Under the pieces are notes generated by a model. The model made no database searches. It worked only from the letters and a program-made list of their open reading frames with translations, and was not told the DNA's origin. From Ophioderma brevispina (lineage: Eukaryota > Echinodermata > Ophiuroidea > Amphilepidida > Ophiodermatidae): a stretch of DNA of 64,000 nt. The position numbers and the translations under genes are program-made. The stretch is from positions 1 to 64,000 of the forward strand of contig JAMKCH010012676.1 of assembly GCA_023653785.1 (NCBI GenBank), written 5' to 3'. Shown in pieces: positions 23,815-35,050 of the stretch. Every line of letters begins with the position of its first letter. Position 1 is the first letter of the stretch.

Positions 23815-25190
23815 TTTCAGATTAGGCATGATGTGAAATTGCCAATGTGGGCCGAATGTGTTTTTTGGGTCATTTTAGTCAAAAACATACATTTTTGGGC
23901 AAAAAAATTATTTTTGAGATATTGGTATTTTTGACATCTATATAACATGCCCCATCTATGTAAGTAGGTTTCAGAACTATATTGTGTCTCAGAAGCTCAC
24001 AATAAGCTTCTAAAGTTTGCAAAATATACAGTAAGTATAGGAGATATTGGGTGAAAACATGCGTTTTTCTCAAATTCATGTTTCTAAAAAAACTGAAAAA
24101 TAGTTAAACTTTCAGCTAAGCATTCAAAACATGCATGTTTATTCTCTAAATTGAGCTGAAATATATTAAGATACCATTGGTATTCAGATTAGGTATGATG
24201 TGGAACTGCCAATGTGGGCCAAATGTGATTTTTGGGTCATTTAAGTCAAAAACATACATTTTGGGGCAAAAAAATGATTTTTGAGATATTGATATTTTTG
24301 ACATCTATATAACATGCCCCATCTATGTAAGTAGGTTTCAGAACTATATTGTGTCCCAAAAGCTCACAATAAGCTTTTAAAGTTTACAAAACATACAGTA
24401 AGTATAGGCGATAGTGGGTGAAAATATATGTTTTTCTCAAATTCATGTTTCTAAAACCTGAAAAATAGTAAAACTTTTAGCGTAACATTCAAAACGTCCA
24501 TGTTTTATGCTCTAAATTGAGCTGGAAATACTTGAGCTATCATTGGCATTCAGATTAGGCAAGATGTGGAACTGCCAATGTGGGCCAAACGTGATTTTTG
24601 GGTCATTTAAGTCAAAAACATTTTTGGGTAAAAAAATTATTTTTGAGATATTGGTATTTTTGACATCTATATAACATCTATGTAAGTAGGTTTCAGAACT
24701 ATATTGTGTCTCAGAAGCTCACAATAAGCTTCTAAAGTTTGCAAAATATACAGTAAGTATAGGAGATATTGAGTGAAAAATATACATTTTTCTCACATTT
24801 ATGGTTCTAAAACTGAATAATAGTTAAACTTTAGCAATGCATTCAAAACATCCAAGTTATGCGCTAACTTAACTGAAAATGCTTAATACCATTGGCATTA
24901 GTTTAGGTATGATGTTAACATGTCAAGTTTTAGCAAACAATATGTAATGAATTAAAATGCGTTTTTCACAAATCATGAGTCTGAAATCCGAATGATAGTA
25001 AAATTTTAGTTAGGCATTCAAAACTTTACGTTTTATGTTCCCCAAAATTGCACTGAAAAATTACTTGAGAAGCTATTTGTATTTAGTAGGTATGATGTTG
25101 ACAAGTCTAATTTGGGCAAAGGTGTTTGGGGCACTTTAGTAAAGAACACTCTTTTCTTTACAAAATGCCCATGTTCAATGTATTACAAAC
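23815..25190 (+). repeat. Left arm: about five tandem 370-bp units
   Basis: Units start near 23,815, 24,183, 24,549, 24,894 and 25,084. Each has 'cagattaggcatgatgtg' or a variant, 'gccaatgtgggcc', 'gatattggtatttttgacatc', 'catctatgtaagtaggtttc' and 'cagtaagtatagg'. The first three are close to each other, while the fourth and fifth are shortened and diverged towards the inside. Confidence 0.88.
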
Positions 25191-25483
25191 ACTATGGTCA
25201 TCTAACACCTACTTCACATTAACAATTACATTTTTTCAAATAGGCAATGTTATTTGGTCCACTGCAAACATAAGATTGTGATATTTTGTTAGTTTAACAA
25301 CTGTTACTAGTCGTTAGTTTGAAATTGTTGATTAAAACAGTTCAGTTTGGGTTAGTAAGGGTTTAACAATATACTATAATTACAGAAGTAACTTTGTGGC
25401 ACATAATCAAAGTTGCACGCACGAGAAGTGACAGTTCATACGGTAAGCGAAACACTTTTATCCACGTCCTCTTTCATAATTTG
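25191..25483. other. Element 3' non-coding segment
   Basis: AT-rich spacer between the left arm and the 3' end of the decayed gene. Nothing else recognised. Confidence 0.4.
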
Positions 25484-25866
25484 TCATCTTGTCATCCATG
25501 TGTGAGATCGTGGATTACCACAATCTTCATTGCCTTCCTGACATGAAAACAATATGTCAGAAAGGTTGATTGACTGCAGGAAACAATTGGTTGTGCAGCG
25601 ACTTCTAATTGGACAGGAACAGATAAGATCTGCAAGTAGTTCTGATGCCATTGGGCCCTTGAAGTATACAGGGAAAAGTTCATCACCCTGTTTTTCCCAT
25701 CCGTGCTGATCTGGTGATCCAATATCTGGTTGAGCTATGTGTGAAGACATCCATACTTTAGTTTGCCACGAGGCTCTTCTGACATGCTCTGCAAAACTGG
25801 CCTCGCAAGGTGGGAGTTTGGCAAGAGGCTTGTCCTTTTTGGTAGCTAGCTTGAGCTGTAGAAGGT
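25484..25866 (-). pseudogene. C-terminal Cys-rich segment
   Basis: This resumes the coding sequence on the far side of the MITE. It reads KLATKKDKPLAKLPPCEASF and AEHVRRASWQ, then HGWEKQGDELFPVYF, and ends with a Cys-rich stretch (CSCPIRSRCTTNC and further Cys). The LPP...HxxRAxxQ block and a CxC...C...C tail are what I remember from the C termini of this uncharacterised family. The tail resembles CXC-type zinc motifs but lacks some expected Cys, so it is probably degenerate. Before the MITE, the same frame reads LIALLYDRNEKDKEAQGD. Confidence 0.55.
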
Positions 25867-25870
25867 TTAA

Positions 25871-26386
25871 AGGGACACGGCACATTGAAAAATCGTTGCG
25901 CCCTCAAGATTTTCAAAAATCGATTATTTTTGCAGGGTTGTTAAAGCTTTTATATACAACAGCCCTCACCCGAAATGATTAAGACCAAATCAGCTTCCCC
26001 CCTTTTATGGGTAAACGGAACGATTTTGTAAGTTCGCGTTGCCGGCGACACGAATCAGCGACGACGAAAATGGCGTTAACACAAGAGCATGCATGTTTCC
26101 CACGCTATGCATATTGTTTAACGGTCTATAACCTTTGTGTTTTTAAGATCAGTGATACGAGTCAAAAATATTCATGTAATATACATATTTGTTGATTAAA
26201 GTTATGGAAAACTTAAAGGTTGGCCTACAAATTACTGGATATCTTTTATTCATATCATGTCCTATCGGGTTTTGGGATATGTTATTTTTATGTGTAAAAT
26301 ATATCTTGTTCTTCCAATGGCCTAGGCTATCATTTGAGAGCAAATTGAAGAAATTTCGTATTTTGTGAAAATGTGCCAGTGCCGCT
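25871..26386. mobile_element. TTAA-type MITE (516 bp) inside the nuclease gene
   Basis: Flanked by TTAA (25,867-25,870 and 26,387-26,390). The left end 'agggacacggcacat' and right end 'atgtgccagtgccgct' are imperfect inverted repeats. It splits the C-terminal coding region of the surrounding gene, so it is younger than that gene. No transposase; short frames inside are incidental. TTAA with AGGG ends points to Kolobok or piggyBac mobilisation. Confidence 0.8.
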
Positions 26387-26459
26387 TTAAGGTCACCTTG
26401 GGCTTCCTTGTCTTTCTCGTTACGGTCATATAACAATGCTATTAACTCCCTTGCTGCAT

Positions 26460-26735
26460 TTTTTTGCTGCTAGCTCATCACTATCTGCCAGTCTGCAAAG
26501 ATCTGCAAATCGGCTCCCTTGGTCTTGAGAAGATTGAAAACCGACTTCTTTCCAATCCCAAATATAGACGATACAGAATCACATCCAGTCAGGGCATGAA
26601 CCGCTGGAAGAATGCCGGACGGAAAGCAGGGCTGAGTGATTCACATATTGCATGTACTGGAATGAATCGACGCTTGTCAGTTGTGCTTGTTATTATTCCT
26701 GTTTCAATCCAAATCACATCTGTGTTCCATTTTAG
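26460..26735 (-). pseudogene. Helix-hairpin-helix-like segment after the nuclease acids
   Basis: After a frame change near 26,725 the minus strand reads TDVIWIETG and RRFIPVHAICESL. After another near 26,605 it reads LPAVHALTGCDSVSSIFG and GIGKKSVFNLL. In FEN1 the acidic centre is followed by a segment of the form GSDY...GIGPKRAVDLI that grips DNA (H3TH). Here GCDS...GIGKKSVFNLL occupies the same place. It strengthens the FEN1-like reading of the preceding segment. Confidence 0.55.
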
Positions 26736-26737
26736 GA

Positions 26738-28062
26738 AAGTAGTGGACAGCAAGGACTAAAACATCCGTATCTGGAGACTTGATGATCACATTTCCTTTG
26801 ACACCATTGGACCCAAAAGCTGCATTGGAATAAGAAACGTGAAGAAGCATTCGGGTGTCGGCTTCTTCATGAGAACTGAATAGATCTGACGCATCTTCAG
26901 TGCCTTTGCCAGTGATAGACTTTGTAATCAGTCCATCTGAGAAGCCTCCTGCAACAAGAAGTGTACGAGTTGGGTAAGCTTGTAGAGCTAATGGAGCATT
27001 GTGAACCATGTAGTCACAGAGGAATTGCACAAGTGCCTGCTTGTTGGCTGCCACATTGAGGAACTTTTTCCAAGGAGGAACTGGACGGCCACCAATCACC
27101 TGGTACAGCTTATATCCTACTCTAGAACCGGTACGACGGTGCCTTTCTGCAGATTTCACAGAAATGTTGCTGTCGTATCTGTCAAAGACTTCGATTACAG
27201 TGTCTGCTTTATCAAATCCCTTAAGAACCTGTCTCAAGTATGCAGCAGCCAAGTCATCAAATGTATGGAATTTGTCTCCTGTCATCATCTGAATGACAGC
27301 CATGGCATCTCTGATGTACACCGTAGAAGACTTAGTGCAACCAGGTAACTCGGTCACTTTATCTACTTGGGCCTCTAGCTAATGACCTAATTCTGCTTTG
27401 TTTGTTTTCCTCATTGTGCCATCAGGATGGAAGATCGACATCGGAACGGCTCCTATTGGGTGACTAAGCACAGTTGTCAGCGAAACATCATCCCTGCATC
27501 TGGCTAACGTCAGCGCCCTGCGGAAAACAATTTCTGGACTGATGGTGCCTGCTTTTGTTCCACCGCTGCCAGTCTGGAATTTTGTTTTACTCATGTCAGC
27601 AAATGTTTTGATGCCAGATTTCTTGATGGGACTGTAGAAGCTGCGAGTTTCATCAGAGTTTAGAGCTCCTGTCACGAACATCTCCATGTTTTCTTTACCA
27701 ACGTCTGCAAGTTTGAGAAGAGATTCCTGTACATCTTGAGTTGCGTGAAGTCCAGTGGATATGTTAATTAGAACATCTGGGTGTGATTCAGGATCAAATG
27801 GGTTGGTCATATTGTTGATGACATGGTTGATAATGGCTGTCGCATGCTCTTCGTCTTTCTTTCGTCTCGATTCAAGGGCTTCTTTATGATTGTTTTCTTC
27901 AACACTTGTGGATAGTCCACTTCTTTCATTCATGGCCTTTGCATATTCACTCAATATATGTCTTGTTAGTGTCCACCGGATAAGGGCTGGCTTTTTTCTG
28001 GTCAGTCCCACGATTCCACCGTTGCTCTTGGAATCTTTGATTACAGTTTTCTCTACTCCCAT
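26738..28062 (-). pseudogene. FEN1/XPG-like nuclease region, catalytic part
   Basis: One frame from 28,062 to about 26,738, broken only by TAG at 27,379-27,381. It has GGIVGLTRKKPALIRWTLTR early on. After the stop come VIEVFDRYDSN, an arginine-rich stretch (SAERHRR), EEADTRM (26,868-26,848) and SPDTDVLVLA (DTD at 26,772-26,764). In FEN1/XPG nucleases, metal-binding acids lie in VFDG, ExE and DxD motifs, in the same order and with an arginine-rich stretch after the first. I infer a structure-specific, metal-dependent nuclease of the PIN/FEN1 superfamily. This rests on motifs read by eye. Confidence 0.55.
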
Positions 28063-29768
28063 GTCACTCCAAATTCCATTAAATGAACCAGGATTCTGAT
28101 GAACTGCAACTCTCCAGATTCAAAGGCATCATGGACATCCTCGGGGAGATCTACCATATCAAGAATGTAGATTGGACACCATCTAGCATAGTTGGGTCTG
28201 TTTGCAGCAAAGAAGTAGGGAAGCATGGCATGCTGTGTATGCAAGTGGAGTTTCCAGTCGTCCTCCTCGCTCAATCACGACTGTCAGAAGCAATGTGTGT
28301 GTAACTTGGAGGAAGTGATCCCAGAACATATATGTTGGAGACTGGGCGTATCCCCAAGTCTGAAATTCTTTCAGCAATGGCAGCACATGCTTGGCTACAA
28401 GATCTTCCAGCTGTTTGACGGAACACTTCAAATCCTCCGACGTTTTCAGACGAAACAGTGTTGCACATTTGACATCATCTGCCACACACATTCTGGAACC
28501 TGCCCAAAACCATCTCTATCTTTGCACCATTTTACCATTGCCATGATAGTTGTAGAGCAGTCAGAGCCTCATAGACCAGAGTCAAGCCACGCACAGCATG
28601 ATTGAACTGTTTCCCAGCAAGCATCTGATCTGCAGTGCAAGCTGCATAGACATCAGACTCAACAAGAAGGTCCAGTAATCCTGCATCTCCCCAAAACTTC
28701 CCAACGCATGCAATAAAGCAGCAAAGTGTGTGAAAGCCACCAAGGCGTAGTATCTGTGTACCAAGTTCATTTGGCATGGTCCATTTCACTTGTTGGGCAA
28801 CTGCATATAATTGCTGGTCCATTGTCTGAATGGCATGTGGTTGTCCTAAAGCTTCAGACATTTTCTGGCACTTCAACATGGTGGTGTATACTGTGGCCAT
28901 GTCTGCTGGTTTGGCATCTACAATAGGGGCATATGCCACTACCGTATATGTCAACGTCTTAGTAGCAAGCTTGTGGTTAAATCCAGTCCAAAATGGTATC
29001 ACTTGAGATTCAACACTACTGATTTCTACTGGCAGGATGTTACGGGGTAGAAGTCGCAAAAGGCACCATGTGATGTCTTGCACAGGTGTCACTTCCATCT
29101 CACATGAGTTAATTTTCTCAAGCACCTTTTCATGGTGTGTGGGTTCTGGACGGGTCTTTTTGTTTTCCAAATGTCACACACTGCATAAGAGACTCTACTT
29201 GCCCAGAGATGTTGAGAGACCTCTCTTTCCCTCGCTTTACAGGTGTTTCTGTTGATGGTGAACTATCTGCATATTGTTTTTGAAATACCACTCTAGCCAT
29301 TGAATGGAGGGTGTTTTTACCGTCAATGGTCTCGGTGTTGATATCAATATTATCGTCTCCCTCTTGAATGAGACTTCCACCTGTCTGACGTGGTAAAATT
29401 CCACTTGGGATGAACACACCTCCTTGCAGAGACTCTATTTCAATTTTAGCTGCACTTGTCAGGAAACGCCTTACCTCGTCATACGTAATGCAGAATCCAT
29501 GATGACTGAGAATGTCAATTAGCTTACGAGAACCAAACTCTTGATGGATCTGTGCACTGAGTCCCATTTGGAGTGGTGTGATCAAATTGGAACTATTGTA
29601 CAATATGCACTCAGCAATTGAGAGACAACGTCTTTGAATGTCTTCTGTAGGATGGTAATATGTGCCAGCTGAATTATATGCCTTTGAATCAATTATAAAG
29701 TCTAAAGTAACAAGAATAAAGTCTTGAAGTAATTGGGGCACAATGGTAGATGAACCCTGTAGACTCAC
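28053..29768 (-). pseudogene. Central helical region
   Basis: Frames 29,768-29,130, 29,170-28,532, 28,491-28,183 and 28,274-28,053 overlap or abut and continue one another after single-base shifts: FGKQK near 29,155 continues as [11 protein letters not shown], and FWDHFLQVTHTLLL continues as WKLHLHTQHAMLPYFFA. The stretch NRPNYARWCPIYILDMVDLP is a conserved block of this uncharacterised family. I assign no enzymatic role to it. Confidence 0.55.
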
Positions 29769-29770
29769 AT

Positions 29771-30675
29771 CTACCCTGGTTTAGGATATTCATCGGTATG
29801 TTCTAGTTTGGCAATTTCATCACGCAGAATGGAAGCTGCATTATGCAGTACTGCTTCTGGCGCATTTGTCAAAAGATCACCAGTCCAATCATGAGATGTC
29901 TTTAATTCATGCTTCAAATTATTTGCAGCTTGGACAGCGTCAGCTAATGTGATTGTACTGCAAAGTACAATGGTAGACTTCCCTTGTCCATGTTGGGCAA
30001 GAAATGAAATTGAAGTCCCATAATGTGTTTTCAACCGTGCTTGCAGCTTATAAGTTGTGTAGTGTTCCATTTCAGTATCTGGGGGAAGATAGGCTTTATA
30101 TCTTTGAAGAAGACTAGAAAGGGAAAACACCTTCTTGTTACACATGAGGGCATCATCTATTTCTTCAATCAGCTTGAAAAATGCTACATCATACGGTGAC
30201 TGACTGGCTGAACTTGAACTACACACCGTGGCCAGATTAGTTTTACTCAAATATGATGACAGGCATGATTTGTGATAAACTGCATCCCTGGCAATCAAAT
30301 CTTCTCCTGATATTCTACGCAACATGTCATCATCTCCCCTTCGAAGGGCAGCATCCTTGAGATTATTTGCTCTTTCAAATGTCTCGATTTTACGGAGATT
30401 CTTGTCTCCTTTGCGTTTCAGTTGCAAACATACTATACACATAGCCCAATTAGTAGAGGGTGTGCCTGCCTTAGAGCCATTCCAGGAGATGAAAAAGATG
30501 TCACTGATGGATTGGATTCACGATCAGTACTTGTACTCATTGCTTGAGTTGATTGAGCACTGGCTTGTTGATAGTTAGATTTGCTGGTGTAATTTTGGAA
30601 ACACGACCTGTGGTAGTATATTTGTGGAACATTGTCCAAGCTTGAATATTCGCTCATCAAACCCCAGTAGATCAT
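29771..30675 (-). pseudogene. N-terminal part: two Cys/His zinc-finger-like motifs
   Basis: Two overlapping frames (30,675-30,433 and 30,442-29,771). The first has YYHRSCFQNYTSKSN. The second begins MCIVCLQLKRKG, and about 60 residues later has YHKSCLSSYLSKTN. CxxC followed by HxxC suggests a zinc-binding fold; repeating the YHxSCxxxY pattern suggests a duplicated finger. The rest is helical, with no catalytic motif I can see. The true start codon is unclear, since the sequence upstream of 30,675 is open for a short distance only. Confidence 0.55.
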
Positions 30676-31929
30676 CTTTCTACTTTGTGCAGCGGTAATA
30701 ACAGAGTTCCTACCTACCAGGAAATTGTGTTTTGGTCAATTTGGAGTTTTGCTTGCTTACTTGCCAAATGCAACATTTGGCCAATGATGGATACCTTCTC
30801 TTCTTTGTTTAGAGCTTACAGGGCTTCATCTGCCAATTTTCTTTGTAGTTGATTTCATCACACAAGGCAAATGGAAACACTTATGTTTTAATATTAACGG
30901 TCGCCTCAGCTCTTTCATTAGTTTTTAATACGTTTGAAATTATTGGATTAAGAACGTCCATTAAATGCGCACATTGGCATTAATTTGACAGTTTACATCC
31001 ATGACGTCCTTTCATCATTCTAGGCATTTCTCTAATCTAACCAATTGCTCTGTTTTAAATGGTACTTCTTTTTTCTCAGTCAATGCCTATTACCAATAAG
31101 TAATCAACATTACCTATTAATGTCAAGATTTGATCGTATAATGTAATATCAAAGGAATAAAATTGCTCTATTGGTCAAATGGTATCATTTAGGCAACCAA
31201 CCCCTCCAAACAATATCGTACTTCTATCTCGACCTGGGTTCTTGGTGGGAATTTTTCTACAACTATTGATGGGCTAAAGGCTCTGTTAGAGCACCTTGAA
31301 CTTCAGACCGCATCTGTAAAGTCAAAATGACACTAAAATCATAATACTCTATTTAGATAACTTGAACATAATTAATATCAATATTACTTAAATCCAGTGT
31401 TTCACGTGTGTTTCGAAATCTGTATCCTTAGCTTACCTCTCTCATCCACACTTATATAATCTCATGATATCTACCTATGTCTTGATTACATGTACTTGTA
31501 CTACTATATACTACTATAGGTTGGGCTATTGGGCTAGTGTAGAACAGTCCTGAGCTGACACGAATCTGTAAAAAAGTAAAAGAGAGCACTTAATTCATAC
31601 TACTTTAATTAACTATATATAACCGAAGACTTACTAATATAAAAATTAATTCAATATTGTGTTGGTTCCAAGTTGGCACTTTAGCTTACAAAACAACCTA
31701 CAAAACACAAACATACATTTCTTTTATCTACCCAGTGTATTTGATTTCTTATCGAACTACTACTATGGTGGTGGGTTGTAAGACTTCTCATTTTGACAGT
31801 CTGGGAAATATTTGTTATTAAATCGGAAGCAATCAGAAGGATAAACTTCTTTAATAATGTAGTGTTACTAAATTTAAAAATACCACATCTTTTTTAAAAA
31901 AACATTTTGAACATCTAAGCTTAAATATG
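30676..31929. other. Element 5' non-coding segment
   Basis: AT-rich sequence upstream of the minus-strand gene and inside the right arm. It would hold the promoter of the element, but I see no convincing core motif. Confidence 0.35.
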
Positions 31930-33045
31930 GGCATTTGAAAGGTCAACATCATGTAAGTTTCTATTTTTTAGCTTTGCAGATACATGATTTGGCGAAAAAA
32001 ACCCATTTCCCATTCAATATACACCTATACTTTGTATTTTGTACTGCCTAAAAGCTTATTTTGAAGTTCTAGGCATGATATATTCTAAATTTACTAACAT
32101 AAGAAGCAAATGTTCAATAGATTTTGAAAAAAAAACCACCATTACTAGTATCTCAAAAGTCCATACTTTTTCTAGCCCCCCTAAAATTGATTTTTTGACT
32201 AATCGTCCCCAATTACTCAGCCCACTGGATTGTTGATCATACCTAAACTGACTGTCATTGGGCAAGTATTTTATAAGCTAATTTAGAGCATAAAAACTTG
32301 AATGTTTTTGAATGCTTACTAAAGTTGTAGCGCTTAGAGGCCATAGCATAAGGCGCTATAATAAATCTCTGCTATTATTATTAATTTAACTCTTATTCAG
32401 TTTTTAGAATCATCATGAATTTTAGAAAAAATGCACTTTTCTTCACTCAATATTGCCTATACTTACTGTATTTTGTAAATTTAGAAGCTATTGGGTGAGC
32501 TTCTGAGACACATATAGTTTGGTTGTGAAACTACTTACAATGAGTGGGGCATGCTATAGAGATTCAAAAATACCCATATCGCCAATCATTTTTTTACCAA
32601 AAATGATTTTTTTGAATTAATTACCCCATATCACCTTTGGCCCACTTGCCCACATTGGCAGTTCCACATCATACCTAAGCTGAGGCCAATGGTAGCTCAA
32701 GTATTTTCCGCTCAATTAGAGTAAAACTAGGGATTTTTGAATGCTATGCTAAGTTTAACTATTTTTTTCAGGTTTTAGAAACTGAATTTTAGAAAAACGT
32801 ATCTTTTCACCCACTTCGCCCTATACTTGCTGTGATTTTCAACTTAGAAAGCTTATTGTGAGCTTTTGGAACACAACTAATGTTCTAACACCTCTTATAT
32901 AGATGGGGCATGTTATATGATGTAAAAAATAAACCAATCTCTCAAAAATCTTTTTTTGGCCCAAAATATTGTTTCGACGAATTGACCCAAAAAACCATAT
33001 TCGGGATTGGGCCCACATGGCATTTCCCATAATCCTAATCTGAAA
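31930..33045 (-). repeat. Right arm: about three inverted 370-bp units
   Basis: Reverse complement of the left-arm repeat. Unit starts, read inward, are near 33,045, 32,684 and 32,250. The outermost matches the left arm well and inner ones are more diverged. A fragment with 'agcagagatttattatagcg' and an (AAT)n tail (about 32,322-32,395) is inserted in the second unit. Confidence 0.85.
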
Positions 33046-35050
33046 TTATACATAACTGACCTGGGAACAGATGAATTTACATACGGCCGTATTGTGAAGG
33101 GATGTGTGATCCCCTTATGACCCCTTGAGTTGACTTGACCTTTTGACCCCGTAAACTCACCAACATTTCACAATTCATTAATTATTTTTCAGTGTTAACA
33201 ACTTTACAATGATCAATATTAGTGAGTTTCAACTCAATCCACGCATGTCAGAGATTTGACCTTTTTTACCACTCCCTAATACGGTGACCCCTGGCACGGA
33301 TGGTGTCACTGTACTTGTTCTACTATATTTAATGATGCCACAGGATATCCCTGGACAAATTTCAGCTCAATATCATCGGAGCTTGTGTGTAGATTTTGAC
33401 CTTTGACCTTGAACTTTGACCTTTGGGTCGAGACTGCATAGAACTTCTTTTACATTAATGTTACATTCACTGCAGCAATAACAAGCTTTACTGTCTTCTA
33501 TAGGCTGAGATATAGCCCCTTTGGTCCTTATGTTTTAGCATGTTTTGGCAAAAATTTACCTTTTGACCCCCTTAATGACCTTTGATCCCGGTAAACAAAA
33601 CCTCGTGTACACACAAAATGCATTGTTGCAATGCAAATAAACAAAAATTCTACATGCGTAGTTCTGGAGATAAAATCTTGAAATTAATTACCTCTATAAC
33701 CGTAAACAACCTTTAAATGACCTTTTTGACCCTCAAAATAAAATACCTTGCTACCCCCAGGTAACATCGAATGCAGATTTCGGGCAAGGTATGTCACTGT
33801 ACATGTTTGGGTTTTGAGATACACAAATGAAAATTTTTGATATTTTTTGGGTTTTGACCGAAGTGACCCCTTAATGACCTGATCCTGACCTGTGGACAAC
33901 CCAAGACCCTGCCTGGTAACTATACATGTGCTCTAAGGACTCACTCACTCTGTTACTTCTTTGTTAGGACAGCGATTTTTTAATATTTTTCAACTAGTTT
34001 TTGCTTTAAAACCGGAAATGACCCCCTTACTGACTTTGACTCCTTATCCTGAACAAACCGCTATATGAATCAGTGGTCAGGGTTCCTCTGAACCGTTTGG
34101 GTGATATCGCGTACGCGTTAAGAAGATAATTTGTAACACAAATACTATTTGACACCTGGTTTGACCTTTGCACCTTATTAAACGGGACCCCTGGATCACG
34201 AATAGGGTCCACTGTCTTTTTCTGTTATTACATATCCCGAGGATTATTCCCGGTCAAATTCAGTCAATCGGAGCTTGTTTGTAACTTTTTACCTTTGACC
34301 TTGAACTTTACCTTTGGGTCGAGACTACCATAGACCTCTCCTCCTGTCTGCTATAAATGTTACCCTCACGTAGTAATAACGGGCTTTTAATTATCCTGTC
34401 CCCTCCATAGGCTGAGATAAATCCAATTTGGTCTTATTTTTAGCATTTTTTGGCAAAATTGACCTTTGACCCCCTTAATGACCTTGCATCCTGGTAAAAA
34501 AAAACCTCGTGTACACACAAAAATGCATTGTTCCAATCAAATAAACAATCACTACGTTAGTTTCGAGAATAAAATTTCTAAACATTATTGACCTTAAAAA
34601 AAACCGGAAATGACCGAATGACTTTGACCTCCAAAAAAAGGACCTGCATAACCAGTAACATGGAATGCATATCTGATTTAGTCACTGACTATGTTTGGTT
34701 TGGCGATAAAAAATTTGATGAACATTTTTTAATATTTTGGGTTTTTACCGGAATGTGACCCCTTAATGAACTTGATCCCTGAAACTATGGACAACCCGAT
34801 AACCCTGCCTGGTAACAATACATGGTGCTCCTAATGACGTCACTCCTTACTTTTGTAGGGACAATCTATTTTTGAAATATTTTCAACTATTTTTGGCTTT
34901 AAAACCGGAATGGACCCCCTAATGCTTGGCCTCCTTATCCTGAACACCTATAGATCAAGTGTCAGTGGTTCCTCTTAACCAGTTTTGGGTTATATCGCGT
35001 AAGCTGTAGAAGAAATAATTTGTAACAAAAAATTACCTATTTGACTCCTG
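33046..35050 (+). repeat. Family B repeat, second block
   Basis: About two units of the 0.9-kb repeat seen at 780-3,360, in the same orientation: 'acggccgtattg' at 33,085, 'gatcccggtaaacaaaacctc' at 33,583 and 'catcctggtaaaaaaaaacctc' at 34,486. It begins exactly at the end of the right arm of the 9.2-kb element. Units differ mainly by one-base indels. Non-coding. Confidence 0.8.

Larger units (their letters stand above)
25484..30675 (-). pseudogene. Decayed gene for multidomain FEN1/PIN-like nuclease protein
   Basis: Read from 30,675 down to 25,484, successive frames join into one long protein-like sequence of roughly 1,500 residues. I know this type of protein only as an uncharacterised, high-copy family in invertebrate genomes. 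Parts in order: YHRSC and CxxC...YHKSC motifs; a helical middle; NYARW...; GGIVGLTRK; a FEN1-like region; a GIGKK motif; a Cys-rich tail. Lesions: frame changes near 29,770, 29,155, 28,510, 28,270, 28,105, 26,725 and 26,605, an in-frame TAG at 27,379-27,381, and a 516-bp MITE at 25,871-26,386. Some frame changes could be short introns or sequence errors, but stop plus insertion show the copy is dead. The terminal repeat arms suggest it was a transposon protein. Confidence 0.75.
23815..33045. mobile_element. Candidate 9.2-kb DNA transposon with inverted repeat-array arms
   Basis: The two outer ends carry the same word in opposite orientation: 'tttcagattagg' at 23,815 and 'cctaatctgaaa' ending at 33,045. 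Each end continues inward as an array of related units of about 370 bp (23,815 to about 25,190 and, inverted, 33,045 to about 31,930). Between them lies one decayed minus-strand gene (25,484-30,675) with a nuclease-like signature. Inverted ends around a gene are the layout of a DNA transposon. No clear target-site duplication is visible ('...gcctac' left, 'ttatac...' right), and the right flank is repeat B, so the right boundary is less certain. The arms could also be an unrelated satellite; I favour a single element. Confidence 0.55.

Noticed and set aside
23815..25190. CRISPR-like array
   Set aside because: Units are about 370 bp without short conserved repeats and unique spacers, and the genome is eukaryotic.
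26464..28605. Several + strand frames opposite the nuclease gene
   Set aside because: Shadows of the minus-strand gene; the conserved motifs are on the minus strand.
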